The notes: generated by a model not told the origin, from the letters alone. A DNA stretch of 64,000 bases from Shumkonia mesophila (GCF_026163695.1 NZ_JAOTID010000003.1:297115-361114); one strand, 5' to 3'; shown: positions 33,743-43,605, numbered from the stretch's first letter. Program-made: numbers and translations.

Positions 33743-33939
33743 CTGGGGGCAGCTGCCTGTAAGTCCTATCCAGGGGATCTGCCGGAAACGGCGGTAAGTG
33801 CTTCTGCCAACGGTATGGCATTCGTGACACAGCTTCCGGCAGCATCGGCTGATGCCGGCTCGCAACCTATAACGGGCATTTGGCGGGATGGTTCCAGTGG
33901 AACGCTATGGCCCGTTCGTCGAACTGCGCACCAATCGTT

Positions 33940-34422
33940 CTATTCGGTCTTGTCGATCGCTCCGACATCGAGCAGAGGTGCGGCATCCAGCCCCTCGGCC
34001 TCCATCATTCGGGCGACCCGTTGCAACGATGACAGAATCAGTGTCTGCTCCCAGTTCTCGAGGTGCTCAAAGCGGCTGACGAAGCTCTCGTGCAGCAAGG
34101 TCGGCGAACTTGCCAGAACCCGATTCCCCTCCTCGGTTAGGACGACATTGACGACCCGCTTGTCGCGCTCACTGCGAACGCGCCGGACGAGTTGCCGCTG
34201 CTCCAGCCTGTTAAGGATGGTCGTCACCGTTGGCTGGCTCAGGGAAACATGCTTGGAAATGCTTCGTACTGTAACGTTGCCGAGGTCCTGAATGGCACGA
34301 AGAACGACGACCTGAGGGATGGTCAGTCCGCAGGCTTTCATCAGTTTGCGCGAGTGAATGTCGGTTGCGCGAATGATCTGGCGCAGCGCCACCAACACAT
34401 CTTGCCAGCATTTCGTGGACAT
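33940..34422 (-). CDS. MarR-family regulator divergent from proVWX
   Basis: 160 residues with the MarR winged helix (about 35-110): LTIPQVVVLRAIQ, SISKHVSLSQPTVTTILNRLEQRQLVRR and wing SERDKRVVNVVLTEEG. ATG at 34422 is preferred because AAGGAA lies nine bases before it; an upstream ATG at 34461 would add 13 residues and has no ribosome site. MarR proteins of this type (EctR-like) control ectoine and betaine genes in halophilic bacteria. Divergence from an osmolyte importer suggests it represses proVWX, with the near-perfect palindrome at 34470-34492 as operator. Confidence 0.87.
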   Translation of the reverse strand: MSTKCWQDVLVALRQIIRATDIHSRKLMKACGLTIPQVVVLRAIQDLGNVTVRSISKHVSLSQPTVTTILNRLEQRQLVRRVRSERDKRVVNVVLTEEGNRVLASSPTLLHESFVSRFEHLENWEQTLILSSLQRVARMMEAEGLDAAPLLDVGAIDKTE

Positions 34423-34469
34423 TTTCACGGTTCCTTGGCCATGGAAAGCTACGGCACTCATGATGCGAA

Positions 34470-34492
34470 TATATGTGTGTAATACACGTATA
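34470..34492. promoter_or_regulatory. Candidate MarR operator
   Basis: TATATGTGT-GTAAT-ACACGTATA: arms match at 8 of 9 positions. It lies 48 bases before the MarR start in the divergent, AT-rich proVWX promoter region (34462-34743, otherwise no gene). Confidence 0.6.
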
Positions 34493-34743
34493 AGTTGATG
34501 TCGGGGGCGAGTATCTTTGACATCAAATGATTTCTCGTATAAACAATTATATGGACATATCCAGTTACGTGCGTGGCGGCTCGCCGCAGTTCAGAGAGTT
34601 TATGTTCGTTTAGAAAACGGCGAAAGCGTCGTTGTGAGGACTTTTTTGCCTTCTCTCGTCGACCGGTGGCATCGCGTGGCCTGGACGACATGGAAGGTGG
34701 AAACGTGGGGGATCACAGTTCTCCTCAACAGGAACGGAGACGT

Positions 34744-35949
34744 ATGCCGGAAAAAATCGTCGTCAACAGTCTTTATAAGGTCTTCGGGGAGCATCCCGAG
34801 CGGGCGATGGAACTGCTCGCCAAGGGTGTCGACAAGAACGAGATTTTCAGCAGAACGGGTCAGACCGTCGGCGTTTGCGACGCTGGTTTCACTGTCCGCC
34901 AGGGCGAAATCTTCGTGGTCATGGGGCTCTCGGGATCGGGCAAATCAACCCTGGTGCGTCTTCTCAACCGGCTGATCGAACCAACGGCGGGGCAGGTGCT
35001 GATCGACGGCATTGACATCGCCGCCATGTCGGATGCCGAACTGCTCGGATTGCGTCGTCGCGACATGAGCATGGTCTTTCAGTCCTTTGCGCTGATGCCG
35101 CATCTCAACATTGTTGACAACGCCGCCTTCGGACTGGAATTGGCCGGCGTTTCCCGGGACGAGCGGACCCGGCGGGCTCTCGCTGCCCTCGGTCAGGTCG
35201 GCCTGGCAGCCAACGCCGACTGTTATCCTGACGAGCTTTCGGGCGGCATGCAGCAGCGGGTGGGATTGGCCCGCGCCCTGGCCAGTGACCCCGCGGTAAT
35301 GCTGATGGACGAGGCTTTCTCCGCGCTCGACCCGCTAATCCGCACCGAAATGCAGGACGAACTGCTGCGCCTGCAGACTGAGCACCGGCGCACCATCATC
35401 TTCATTTCGCACGATCTCGATGAGGCCATGCGGATCGGCGACCGAATCGCCATCATGGAGGGAGGGCGCGTGGTCCAGGTGGGTACGCCCGATGAGATCC
35501 TCAACGCGCCCGCCGACGAATACGTCCGCTCTTTCTTCCGGGGCGTCGACGTGTCCACCGTATTCACCGCCGGTGACGTCGCTAGGCGCAAGCAGACCAT
35601 CGTCATGGACCGCGAGGGGGTTGGCGTGAAGACGGCGATCAACCGTCTCAAGGATGCCGACCGCACGTACGCCTATGTGGTCAGCGGTGACATGACGTAC
35701 CACGGCGTGGTGTCAGTGGATACCTTGCGCGAGGCCCAGCGGCGCGGCGAAACCCGGATCAGCGCCGCCTACGTTCCGGACGTCGAGCCGCTGACGGCGG
35801 AAACGCTGGTGGCTGAGTTGATTGGTACCGTCGCGCGGGCGCCGTGTGGCGTGCCGGTGGTCAATGCCAAGAAGCGTTATTTGGGGGTCATCTCGAAGGC
35901 GGCGCTTCTGGAAACCCTCAACCGGCAGGGAGATGACCTCAATGGCTGA
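34744..35949 (+). CDS. proV: Glycine betaine/proline ABC transporter ATPase (ProV)
   Basis: 401 residues. Walker [10 protein letters not shown] (near residue 62), Q-loop [11 protein letters not shown], signature LSGGMQQRV, Walker [14 protein letters not shown] and switch FISHDLDEA. The C-terminal 110 residues form the tandem CBS domains ([18 protein letters not shown] onward) that sense ionic strength in OpuA/ProV. N-terminal extension [21 protein letters not shown] is typical of ProV. AGGAACGGAG precedes the ATG at 34744. It energises import of compatible solutes with ProW and ProX encoded next; its stop overlaps the proW start by eight bases. Confidence 0.95.
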   Translation: MPEKIVVNSLYKVFGEHPERAMELLAKGVDKNEIFSRTGQTVGVCDAGFTVRQGEIFVVMGLSGSGKSTLVRLLNRLIEPTAGQVLIDGIDIAAMSDAELLGLRRRDMSMVFQSFALMPHLNIVDNAAFGLELAGVSRDERTRRALAALGQVGLAANADCYPDELSGGMQQRVGLARALASDPAVMLMDEAFSALDPLIRTEMQDELLRLQTEHRRTIIFISHDLDEAMRIGDRIAIMEGGRVVQVGTPDEILNAPADEYVRSFFRGVDVSTVFTAGDVARRKQTIVMDREGVGVKTAINRLKDADRTYAYVVSGDMTYHGVVSVDTLREAQRRGETRISAAYVPDVEPLTAETLVAELIGTVARAPCGVPVVNAKKRYLGVISKAALLETLNRQGDDLNG

Positions 35950-37009
35950 GCAGACTGCCAATCCATGGGGGGCCCCACCGCCTGGGCAGGTGCCGGACAC
36001 GCCCGGCGACTGGATGAGCGCCGCCGCCGCTCCTGCCAAGCCGGGGTTCGACTGGACCGATCCATTTCGCGACGCCCTTATACCGCTGGACCTTTGGGTC
36101 GAACAGGGCCTTGACTGGCTCGTCTTGCATTTCCGGCCGCTGTTCCAGGCCGTCCGCTGGCCGATCGACGCCACCCTGACGTCCGTCGAGAGCGGGCTTC
36201 TGGCGGTGCCGGCGATCCTCGTCGTGCTGTTGTCGGCGCTGGTTGCGTGGCAGCTGGCGGGCCGGAAACTGGCCGTCGGCACCGCCGTCTCGTTGCTTGC
36301 TATCGGCCTGATCGGCGCCTGGTCCGAGGCGATGGTGACGCTCGCCCTGGTGCTGACGTCGGTGTTGTTCTGCATTGTGATAGGCCTGCCCATCGGCGTC
36401 TGGCTCGCCCGCAGCGACCGCGCGATGAACGCCTTGCGTCCGATCCTCGACGCCATGCAAACGACACCGGCCTTCGTTTACTTGGTGCCGATCGTCATGT
36501 TGTTCGGTATCGGCAACGTACCAGGCGTGGTCGTCACCATCATCTTCGCGTTGCCGCCGCTGATCCGCCTGACCAACCTCGGAATCCGCCAGGTTCCGCC
36601 CGATCTTGTCGAGGCTGCCCGTTCGTTCGGCGCCAGCCCGCGGCAACTTCTGTTCAAGGTGCAATTGCCACTGGCCATGCCGACCATCATGGCGGGCGTC
36701 AACCAAACCCTCATGCTGGCCCTTTCGATGGTGGTGATCGCCTCGATGATCGCCGTTGGCGGGCTGGGCCAGATGGTCCTGCGCGGTATCGGCCGCCTCG
36801 ACATGGGGCTGGCCACCGTGGGCGGTGTCGGCATTGTGATGCTGGCGATCGTGCTCGATCGCATGACCCAGGCGATCGGGCGCGACAGCCGCGCCAAAGG
36901 AACTCGCCACTGGTACGAAACCGGGCCGATCGGCGCCATCCGCACCCTGCTGGCCGGCGAAAAGTCGACGCCCTTCGGGCAACCGGATGGCCTGCCCGAG
37001 AAGAACTGA
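35942..37009 (+). CDS. proW: Glycine betaine/proline ABC transporter permease (ProW)
   Basis: 355 residues with a hydrophilic, Pro-rich N-terminal tail of about 60 residues typical of ProW, then six or seven membrane segments. The permease EAA loop [29 protein letters not shown] is intact. AGGGAGATG lies before the start inside proV. It forms the inner-membrane channel of the osmolyte importer. Confidence 0.94.
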   Translation: MAEQTANPWGAPPPGQVPDTPGDWMSAAAAPAKPGFDWTDPFRDALIPLDLWVEQGLDWLVLHFRPLFQAVRWPIDATLTSVESGLLAVPAILVVLLSALVAWQLAGRKLAVGTAVSLLAIGLIGAWSEAMVTLALVLTSVLFCIVIGLPIGVWLARSDRAMNALRPILDAMQTTPAFVYLVPIVMLFGIGNVPGVVVTIIFALPPLIRLTNLGIRQVPPDLVEAARSFGASPRQLLFKVQLPLAMPTIMAGVNQTLMLALSMVVIASMIAVGGLGQMVLRGIGRLDMGLATVGGVGIVMLAIVLDRMTQAIGRDSRAKGTRHWYETGPIGAIRTLLAGEKSTPFGQPDGLPEKN

Positions 37010-37041
37010 GTTTCACGGAATTAAAGGAATAGGAGGTTGCC

Positions 37042-38073
37042 ATGGCATTTTTGCGTACTCTTCCCACCGTAGGACGCTGGCTCGCGGCGCTGGCCCTGGG
37101 CGGCGGACTGGCGGCCGGCGGAAGCGCGTTCGCGGCCGATCTGCCGGGCAAGGGGGTAGCGGTCCAGCCGTTGAAAAGCTCCATTGCCGAGGAAACCTTC
37201 CAGACCCTTCTGGTTGTCAAGGCGCTGGAACATCTGGGCTACGACGTCAAGCCGATCAAGGAAGTGGAATATGCGACGGCGTTCGTGGCCATGGCCAATG
37301 GCGACGGCACCTTCCTGGCCGACTATTGGGATCCGCTTCACAACGATTTCTTTGACCGGGCTGGCGGCGACGCCAAGCTCTACCGCAAAGGCGTTTTCGC
37401 GTCGGGAGCTCTGCAGGGGTATCTGATCGACAAGGCGACCGCGGAAAAATACAACATCACCAACGTCGACCAGCTCAAGGATACTAAGATCGCCGCGTTG
37501 TTTGACTCCAACGGAGACGGCAAGGCCGACTTGGCGGGCTGCAATCCGGGATGGGGCTGCGAGAAGGTCGTCGAGAACCACCTCGACGCCTACGGTCTGC
37601 GCAATACTGTGACCCACAATCAGGGCTCCTATTCGGCGATCATCGCCGACACCATCGCCCGCTACAAGCAAGGCAAGCCCGTTCTGTATTACACATGGAC
37701 GCCCTATTGGGTGAGTGGCGTGCTGGTGCCGGGCAAGGACGTGGTGTGGCTGCAGGTGCCGTTCTCGTCGTTGCCGGGCAGCCGCAAGAGCGTCGATACC
37801 GCCTTGCCAGACGGGTCCAACTATGGCTTCCAGGCCAATAACCAGCGGATCGCCGCCAACCGCGAATTCGCCGAGGACAACCCGGCGGCGGCCAAGTTGT
37901 TCGCTATCATGCAGGTTTCCAGCAACGATATAAGCGCGCAGAACCTGCGCATGCGCGACGGCGAGAAGTCGCCGGACGACATCAACCGCCATGCCGATGC
38001 CTGGATCAAGGCCAATCAGGCGACGTTCGATGGCTGGATCGAAGAGGCCCTCGCCGCAGCGAGCAACGCATAG
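37042..38073 (+). CDS. proX: Glycine betaine/proline ABC transporter binding protein (ProX)
   Basis: 343 residues with a signal peptide ending in SAFAAD. Aromatic ligand-cage regions of ProX are visible: DYWDPLHND near residue 95, NPGWGCE near 170 and [11 protein letters not shown] near 215, in agreement with the three tryptophans that hold the quaternary ammonium group. AATAGGAGG precedes the ATG. It is the last gene of proVWX and is followed by a GC stem and T-run. The binding protein is free (periplasmic), not fused. Confidence 0.95.
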   Translation: MAFLRTLPTVGRWLAALALGGGLAAGGSAFAADLPGKGVAVQPLKSSIAEETFQTLLVVKALEHLGYDVKPIKEVEYATAFVAMANGDGTFLADYWDPLHNDFFDRAGGDAKLYRKGVFASGALQGYLIDKATAEKYNITNVDQLKDTKIAALFDSNGDGKADLAGCNPGWGCEKVVENHLDAYGLRNTVTHNQGSYSAIIADTIARYKQGKPVLYYTWTPYWVSGVLVPGKDVVWLQVPFSSLPGSRKSVDTALPDGSNYGFQANNQRIAANREFAEDNPAAAKLFAIMQVSSNDISAQNLRMRDGEKSPDDINRHADAWIKANQATFDGWIEEALAAASNA

Positions 38074-38080
38074 CGGCCGA

Positions 38081-38109
38081 GGGGCAGCGGCCCCGCCCCG
38101 CCTTTTTTT
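38081..38109 (+). terminator. Terminator after proX
   Basis: GGGGC-AGCG-GCCCC followed by a C-rich spacer and seven T (38103-38109), between convergent proX and the peroxiredoxin-like gene. Confidence 0.65.
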
Positions 38110-38118
38110 CGGGCCCGT

Positions 38119-38658
38119 TCAGGCGAGGGCGCCGACATACTCGCCGCGCGCTGGATAGTCCTTGGCGATGGCGAAATCGATGGCCTTCAGCAGCTCGTCG
38201 AAGTGTGGGCGGGCGAACGGCATGGTCTGCACGGCGCCGTAATAGAGGGTTCCGTCCGGACGGACCAGGAAGACGCCCGGCTCGGAAAACAGGGCGGGCT
38301 CCTCGATGCCGATGGAGGTCTTGCCGCGCGAGGTCGAGATGAAGAGCCCCCACTCCCGGGCGACGGCAAGCGGCAGGCCATAACCGAACCGCAACGCCCC
38401 GGAAGCTACCTTGTCGGCCATCTGGCGGGCCCGTTCCTCGCCGTCTGAACTGACGGCGATGAGGCCGACCCCGCGTTGCTCGAATTCCGGAACGAGGCGT
38501 GCCAGTTCGCCGAGATAGGCGGTACAGATTGGGCAGTGCAGGCCGCGGTAGAACACGACCAGCGTGAAATGGCCGGGTTCTTCCCGGGCGAGGTCGAGGG
38601 GGCCGTGGGCCACCGTGGGGACCTTGAGCCCGGGAACCGGCCTGCGGGGGACGAGCAT
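38119..38658 (-). CDS. Peroxiredoxin-like (AhpC/TSA) family protein
   Basis: 179 residues with a thioredoxin fold. The active-site region FYRGLHCPICTAYLGEL near residue 38 gives a CxxC, as in the peroxiredoxin-like subgroup, in place of the single PxxxTxxC Cys of classical AhpC. A C-terminal FARPHFDELL segment matches this subgroup. It probably reduces peroxides or protein disulfides in the cytoplasm; no signal peptide. GAGAGGAG lies before the ATG at 38658. It is divergent from an AraC-type regulator. Confidence 0.85.
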   Translation of the reverse strand: MLVPRRPVPGLKVPTVAHGPLDLAREEPGHFTLVVFYRGLHCPICTAYLGELARLVPEFEQRGVGLIAVSSDGEERARQMADKVASGALRFGYGLPLAVAREWGLFISTSRGKTSIGIEEPALFSEPGVFLVRPDGTLYYGAVQTMPFARPHFDELLKAIDFAIAKDYPARGEYVGALA

Positions 38659-38781
38659 GACGGACGATCTCCTCTCGAGGGTGTCGAGGCGACGGCCAAG
38701 CCTGCCGTCGGCCTTGACGGAGGATGCACCTTATCGTACGAACAAAATCATTTAGTCTTAAAAACATTGCAGGACGTACGC

Positions 38782-39633
38782 ATGGACGTCGATTCACGAC
38801 CCCGCCCCGACCGCCTGTCGGGTCTGTTGCAGCGCTTCAGGGTCGAGGCCCGGGTGTTCCATAGTGGAGCCATCCGTGGGACCCTGGACTTCGCGGCGCC
38901 GGCGGCAGGAGGAGGGCATCTCCACCTCGTGGGGTGCGGTCGTGTGGCAGTGGCCGACGAACTGGGTGGCCGGATGACGATCGACGGGCCGGCCCTACTG
39001 TTCTATCCACGCGGCACCGCCCATCGGCTGATGACGGTGGACGGGGCCGTCGCGGTCGATGTCGTCTGTGCCGAGGTTTTTTTAGGCGGCGCGGCCAATC
39101 CCGTTGTCCGCGCCCTACCCACGGCGACCGCTATGCCGATGCACGCGTCCCCCGCCCTCGATGGGGTGGCGGGGGTGTTGTTCGAAGAAGCGTTTGGCCG
39201 GCGCTGCGGCCGGCAGGCGGTGCTCGACCGCCTGTGCGAGGTGCTGGTGGTCAGGTTGTTGCGCCACGCCATCGAACAGGGGGCGGCGGCGGCCGGCCTG
39301 CTGGCTGGCCTGGCCCACCCGGGGTTGGCGCGCGCGCTGACGGTGCTTCACGAATCCCCCGGTGAGACGTGGACGCTCGAGCGGCTGGCCGGAGTAGCCG
39401 GCATGTCGCGCACCACGTTCGCGAATACCTTCCGCGACGTCATCGGGACCACGCCCGGCGACTACCTGGCGAAATGGCGGCTGGCCCTGGCTCGCACGCT
39501 GCTGGCCCAGAGGCGGCCGCTCAAGGCCGTGGCCCGCCAGGTTGGCTACGCCAGCCCGGCGGCGCTGTCGCGCGCCTTTTCCCGGCATTTCGGCGAACCG
39601 CCACGGGCCGTCCATCGGCTGGCGACTTCCTGA
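38782..39633 (+). CDS. AraC-family regulator (cupin type)
   Basis: 283 residues. An N-terminal cupin-like sensor (about 20-130; GHLHLVGCGRVAVADELGGRM, LLFYPRGTAHRL) and a C-terminal double helix-turn-helix (about 180-280): WTLERLAGVAGMSRTTFANTFRDVIGTTPGDYL and VARQVGYASPAALSRAFSRHFGEPPRAV. This layout belongs to the cupin_6 group that often controls oxidoreductase genes. A CGTACG pair lies in the gap to the peroxiredoxin-like gene, a likely target. The ATG at 38782 lacks a strong ribosome site. Confidence 0.9.
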   Translation: MDVDSRPRPDRLSGLLQRFRVEARVFHSGAIRGTLDFAAPAAGGGHLHLVGCGRVAVADELGGRMTIDGPALLFYPRGTAHRLMTVDGAVAVDVVCAEVFLGGAANPVVRALPTATAMPMHASPALDGVAGVLFEEAFGRRCGRQAVLDRLCEVLVVRLLRHAIEQGAAAAGLLAGLAHPGLARALTVLHESPGETWTLERLAGVAGMSRTTFANTFRDVIGTTPGDYLAKWRLALARTLLAQRRPLKAVARQVGYASPAALSRAFSRHFGEPPRAVHRLATS

Positions 39634-39652
39634 ATACGGAAAGGCCCGTGCC

Positions 39653-40162
39653 CTAAACGGCTTCCTTGGCCTTCTTCTGCTTGCGCCAACCGCGCGGCGA
39701 GGAATCCCACGGCTTGGCGTCGACGCCGGGGGTGAAGCGGAAGCCGTCGGCATCCTCGCCGATCCACACGTAGCAGTCCGACAGGCCCAGGCTGCTGGCC
39801 GCGCAGACGTCGACGCACAGGCCACACCAGCAGCACCGGCCGTAGTCGATGCGCGGCCGCAGGCCGGTGTCCTTGATGGTGGTTTCCGTATAGGGCGTCA
39901 TGTCGATGGCGACATTCATGCAGATGGCGGCGCAGTTGCCGCAGCCGGTGCAGGTCTCGACATCATTGACGTGCCAGCCGCGGTAGTTGTCCGAGGCCGC
40001 GCGCAGGCTTTCGCCCTTGGGGACGGTATAGGGCGTCGAGAAGGCCTTGAGCCAGGCCGCGAAGGGTTTCAGCACATGCTTCAGCCCGACCCGCTCCTCC
40101 TCGGGCGTGCGATAGGAGAGGGTGGGCGTGGTGGTGTCCTGGGCAGTGCGAATGTAGCTCAT
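39653..40162 (-). CDS. NuoI/MbxN-like two-cluster ferredoxin subunit
   Basis: 169 residues. Two [4Fe-4S] motifs, CTGCGNCAAICMNVAI near residue 71 and CCWCGLCVDVCAASSLGL near residue 110, as in NuoI and the terminal Mbx subunit. The N-terminal 65 residues dock onto the membrane arm in relatives. It passes electrons from ferredoxin toward the NuoB-like subunit. ATG at 40162 is chosen to start after the NuoD-like stop (14-base gap); the longer open frame upstream is an overlap artefact. It is the last gene of the 12-gene operon (49312 to 39653). Confidence 0.9.
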   Translation of the reverse strand: MSYIRTAQDTTTPTLSYRTPEEERVGLKHVLKPFAAWLKAFSTPYTVPKGESLRAASDNYRGWHVNDVETCTGCGNCAAICMNVAIDMTPYTETTIKDTGLRPRIDYGRCCWCGLCVDVCAASSLGLSDCYVWIGEDADGFRFTPGVDAKPWDSSPRGWRKQKKAKEAV

Positions 40163-40176
40163 CCAAGTTTCCTCGA

Positions 40177-41313
40177 TCAGCGCTCGATCTCGGGCGGGCA
40201 GACCTGCAGCGAGTTCATCAGCGGGTAGAGGTCGGAAATGTTCAGTCCCGGCAGGATGCGCTCCAGCAGCGACACGCCATGCACGTAGCTGGGGCCGCGC
40301 ACGTGGAAACGGCGGATCTTGTCGGACCCGTCGGTAGCAATGAAATAGCCGTACTCGCCGCGCGTCGCCTCGGCCCGCACATAGGTCTGGCCGGCCGGCA
40401 CTTGCCAGCGCAACGGATTGCCGGCCTTGCCCAGGACGGGGCCTCCCTTGGGCATGCGGGCCAGAATTTGACGGATCAGGTCGATGGCCTGGTCGATCTC
40501 CAGCCTGCGCACCAGGGCGCGGGCGTAAATGTCGGAGCCCTCGGTGGTGACGACGTCGAAATCCAGTTCCGGGTAGACCAGATAGGGGTAATCCTTGCGC
40601 ACGTCGCGCGGGATGCCCATGGCCCGCACCACCGGGCCGGAAAGGGTGGTTTCCTCGGCCCATTCCTTGGGAACGACGCCGACGCCCATGGCCCGCTTGC
40701 GGAAAACGGCGGACTCGAAGATCAGGTTGTCGACCATCGGCAGCCGTTCCTCGATCCTTTTCAGCACCGCCTCGACGCGGGCCGCGAAACCCTCGGGCAG
40801 GTCGCGGCGTACGCCGCCGTAGATGATGTACATGTGGTAGATCCGCCCGCCCGACAGTTCCTCGAAGAGGTCGAGCACATAGTCGCGAAGTGCGATCATC
40901 CATTGCGGCGCGGCGCCGAGACCCATGCCGCCGGCTTGGCCGCCGACTACCATCAGCAAAGCCGCCAGCCGCGACATCTCCAGCACCAGGGTGCGGATCC
41001 ACTGGGCGCGCGGCGGGACGTCGCCGGAAATGCCGGCCAGCTCTTCGACGGCGGTGGCAAGCAGGTACTCGTTGGTGTCGGGTTCGGGCACGCAGATTCG
41101 GCAAACTACCGGGAAGGCCTGGTAGAAAGTCCGACGCTCGATCAGTTTCTCGAAGGCGCGGTGCAGATAGCCGACATGGGTGATGCCGCGGTTGATGGTG
41201 TCGCCCTCGACCCAGATCTGCATGGCCATGTTGCCGGGAACGCCCGGGTGCTGCGGGCCGACCCACAACTGCACCTCGCGGGAGGCGATAAGCGGTTCGG
41301 GAATGGCGTTCAT
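40177..41313 (-). CDS. NuoD/MbxL-like catalytic-core subunit
   Basis: 378 residues of the NuoD / [NiFe]-hydrogenase large subunit family: PQHPGVPGNMAMQIWVEGDTI near the start, RTFYQAFPVVCRICVPEPDTN near residue 65 and a C-terminal PLMNSLQVCPPEIER. Hydrogenases need two CxxC motifs for nickel-iron; here only RIC of the first remains (second Cys replaced by Glu) and only one Cys is near the C-terminus, so no standard NiFe site is possible. It is nonetheless closer to hydrogenase-like than complex I, which has RLDY here. Start ATG at 41313 overlaps the NuoC-like stop (ATGA). Confidence 0.9.
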   Translation of the reverse strand: MNAIPEPLIASREVQLWVGPQHPGVPGNMAMQIWVEGDTINRGITHVGYLHRAFEKLIERRTFYQAFPVVCRICVPEPDTNEYLLATAVEELAGISGDVPPRAQWIRTLVLEMSRLAALLMVVGGQAGGMGLGAAPQWMIALRDYVLDLFEELSGGRIYHMYIIYGGVRRDLPEGFAARVEAVLKRIEERLPMVDNLIFESAVFRKRAMGVGVVPKEWAEETTLSGPVVRAMGIPRDVRKDYPYLVYPELDFDVVTTEGSDIYARALVRRLEIDQAIDLIRQILARMPKGGPVLGKAGNPLRWQVPAGQTYVRAEATRGEYGYFIATDGSDKIRRFHVRGPSYVHGVSLLERILPGLNISDLYPLMNSLQVCPPEIER

Positions 41314-41897
41314 GGCGCGGGCTCCGGTTCGTTGGCGTTGGCCGCGGCGACCTTCTCCGCTTCGGCCTGACGCTTGCGCTCGGCCTGAAACTTGGCCCGC
41401 ACCTCCTTGGGATCGACGTGCCGGCGGCCGGGCCGGAAGTCGTAGGTCTCCTCGCAGTACTTCACGGTGTCGAAATCGCGGCGCATAGGCGGCATGGCGG
41501 TCCAGCCCTCGAGCAGGAAGTCCACCCCCTGGCGCGGGCTGCCGGGAAAGCGGATGCCGTACATCTCGTTGTGTTCCTGCTCGTAGGTGACGGCCTCGGG
41601 CCACAGGGTATGGATGGATTCGGCTTCCGCATCCTCGCGCGCAATGCGCGCCGAGAGCATCAGGGTGTAATGGGCGCGGGGGTCGGTGACGATGTAGACC
41701 AGCTGGAATTGGCCATCTTCCAGCCAGTCGACCACCGAGAAATGGGTGAGGTGAATATAGCCGCCGTGGCGCTTCAGCCATTCGAGCGACGCCACCACGT
41801 CCTTGGCGGCGACCTCGACGGCGCCTAAGTCGGGCCGCTGCTGGCGCGAGGCGAGCACCCCGAAGCGGCCATCCAGTTCCTTGACGATGCGATCCAT
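41310..41897 (-). CDS. NuoC/MbxK-like subunit
   Basis: 195 residues of the 30-kDa subunit family. Conserved HLTHFSVVDWLEDGQFQLVYIV and the closing EQEHNEMYGIRFPGSPRQGVDFLLEGW match the NuoC signature. A charged Ala/Glu/Lys tail of about 40 residues is extra. ATG at 41897 lies 14 bases after the NuoB-like stop. It joins NuoB- and NuoD-like subunits in the cytoplasmic arm. Confidence 0.9.
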   Translation of the reverse strand: MDRIVKELDGRFGVLASRQQRPDLGAVEVAAKDVVASLEWLKRHGGYIHLTHFSVVDWLEDGQFQLVYIVTDPRAHYTLMLSARIAREDAEAESIHTLWPEAVTYEQEHNEMYGIRFPGSPRQGVDFLLEGWTAMPPMRRDFDTVKYCEETYDFRPGRRHVDPKEVRAKFQAERKRQAEAEKVAAANANEPEPAP

Positions 41898-41911
41898 GAT
41901 CCCGCGTTTCC

Positions 41912-42667
41912 TTACCAGTTGTAGGCGGGCATGCCCCAGTCGGTGATGACCTTGCGCTGGTTGGCCTTGTAGTTTTCCAGGTTCTGCAGGTACTCGTTCC
42001 AGCCGTTGGCCCTGCCTTGCTTGATCTTGTCCATCAGAGCCTGGAAGCCGGCGATCAGGGCTTCGGGGCGCGGCATGCAGCCGGCGATGTAGACGTCGAT
42101 GGGAAGATAGAGATCGACCTGCTTCACCGTGTTGTAGGAATCCCAGTACATGCCGCCGTCGATGGTGCAGGACCCCAGGCCCAGCGTCCATTTGGGGGAC
42201 GGCATCTGCTCGTAGGCCCGGATGACGCGCTTCAGCGTCTTGATGGAAAGGTAGCCGCTGATGACCAGCACGTTGGACTGGCGCGAGGTGGGGGCCATGG
42301 TGATGCCGAAGCGTTCCATGTCGAAGCGGCTGGTGCCCAGGGGCCGCATTTCGATGGCGCCGCAGGCGGTGCCGTAGGCCAGCACGTTGAGCGAGTTGGC
42401 GCGTACCCAGTTCTTGATCTTGCCCATTGCCTCGTTGAGCGAAAGCGGCGAGGGCATTTCCTCTTCGCCCAGGAAGCAGGCCGGCTCGATGGGCGCGTGG
42501 GAACGCGAGCCGTCGGGGGCGATCGAGACATAGGGTCTGCCGAGGCGGCCCTCGTTCGGCATCGCGAGCGGTTGCCGGGCCGGCGCCGCCTCCGGCTTGT
42601 CGCAGCAGGCCGGCGCGACCTCTGGGGCGGCGTCGAGGTCGGGCTTGTCCAATAGAGTCTCGTTCAT
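41912..42667 (-). CDS. NuoB/MbxJ-like cluster-binding subunit
   Basis: 251 residues. NuoB-type motifs: YGTACGAIEMRPLGTSRFDMERFG near residue 98, GSCTIDGGMY near 163 and AGCMPRPEALIAGF near 195. In complex I the first reads CCAIEM; here the second Cys is Gly, leaving three of the four usual ligands of the terminal [4Fe-4S] cluster. An N-terminal extension of about 70 residues contains CC. Start at 42667 lies 10 bases past the NuoH-like stop. Confidence 0.9.
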   Translation of the reverse strand: MNETLLDKPDLDAAPEVAPACCDKPEAAPARQPLAMPNEGRLGRPYVSIAPDGSRSHAPIEPACFLGEEEMPSPLSLNEAMGKIKNWVRANSLNVLAYGTACGAIEMRPLGTSRFDMERFGITMAPTSRQSNVLVISGYLSIKTLKRVIRAYEQMPSPKWTLGLGSCTIDGGMYWDSYNTVKQVDLYLPIDVYIAGCMPRPEALIAGFQALMDKIKQGRANGWNEYLQNLENYKANQRKVITDWGMPAYNW

Positions 42668-42677
42668 CTCGGCCTCC

Positions 42678-43601
42678 TCAGGCCATGGCCAGGGCGACGC
42701 CGGCCACCCCGATGAGGGCCGGCCACTTGAGCAGGAAGCGGATCGACTGCTCGACCCTGAAACGCGGGAAGACGGCGCCGACGAACACCGTCCAGAAGTA
42801 GACGATGAAGGTTTTGACCAGGAATCCCAGGATGGTGGTGGTGCCGCCCAGGAACAGGTTCATGAACAGGATGCACTTGGCCACCGTGAACACCGAGACG
42901 CCCGACATCATCAGGGACAGGAAGGCGGCGTTGTATTCGGTGCGCGGACCGACCGGCACTTCCTGCGGGGCCCCGACCACGTTGAAGGGCGAATACATGT
43001 TCATGGCGATCAGCGCCAGGAAGGCGGCAACGCCAGCCAGCGGGTTCTGGAAGATGTACCAGTCCATGACGCCGCCCTGCTGGGCCTCGACGATGCCCTG
43101 GATCGAGAAGCTGCCGGTTTGGGCGGCGATGGCGATCATGGCCAGGCCGAAGGGCAACTCGAAGGCGGTCATCTGCGACAGCCCGCGCGAGATGCCGATG
43201 GGCGAGTAGGGATGCCCCCCTTCGCCGGCGCCGAGCGCCATGCCAAGCTGCCCGAAAAAGAAGAAATACATGATCAGCAGCAGATCGCCCGAGGCCGCGA
43301 AGTTCTCCAGCATCGGCACGCCGACGACGATCGGCATGAAGACCAGAAGCCCGATGCCGCCCACCGCGCGGAAAACCGGCGCCAGGAAGAACATGACGCC
43401 ATGCATGGTCGAGGTGCGCACGAACATCTGCATCAAAAGGTCGATGACCGGCTGCCAGATGGGCGGACCGATGCGGCCCTGGATGCGGCCGATCACCTTG
43501 CGGATGATGCCGTTGAGAAGGAGCCCGTAGAGGAGGGCCAGGAACACCCATAGTGCCGTCCACAGGGCTTGTTCGAGTATTGGAAGGTGCGGCTGCATCA
43601 T
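42678..43601 (-). CDS. NuoH/MbxM-like membrane subunit
   Basis: 307 residues with eight hydrophobic segments, the NuoH / Ech subunit B family. Conserved QGRIGPPIWQPVIDLLMQ near residue 40, TAFELPFGLAMIAIA near 145 and a C-terminal FVGAVFPRFRVEQSIRFLLKW. It links the peripheral arm to the antiporter-like modules and holds the first part of the ion path. Start ATG at 43601; four bases separate it from the stop of the double antiporter gene. Confidence 0.92.
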   Translation of the reverse strand: MMQPHLPILEQALWTALWVFLALLYGLLLNGIIRKVIGRIQGRIGPPIWQPVIDLLMQMFVRTSTMHGVMFFLAPVFRAVGGIGLLVFMPIVVGVPMLENFAASGDLLLIMYFFFFGQLGMALGAGEGGHPYSPIGISRGLSQMTAFELPFGLAMIAIAAQTGSFSIQGIVEAQQGGVMDWYIFQNPLAGVAAFLALIAMNMYSPFNVVGAPQEVPVGPRTEYNAAFLSLMMSGVSVFTVAKCILFMNLFLGGTTTILGFLVKTFIVYFWTVFVGAVFPRFRVEQSIRFLLKWPALIGVAGVALAMA

Positions 43602-43605
43602 GGGG

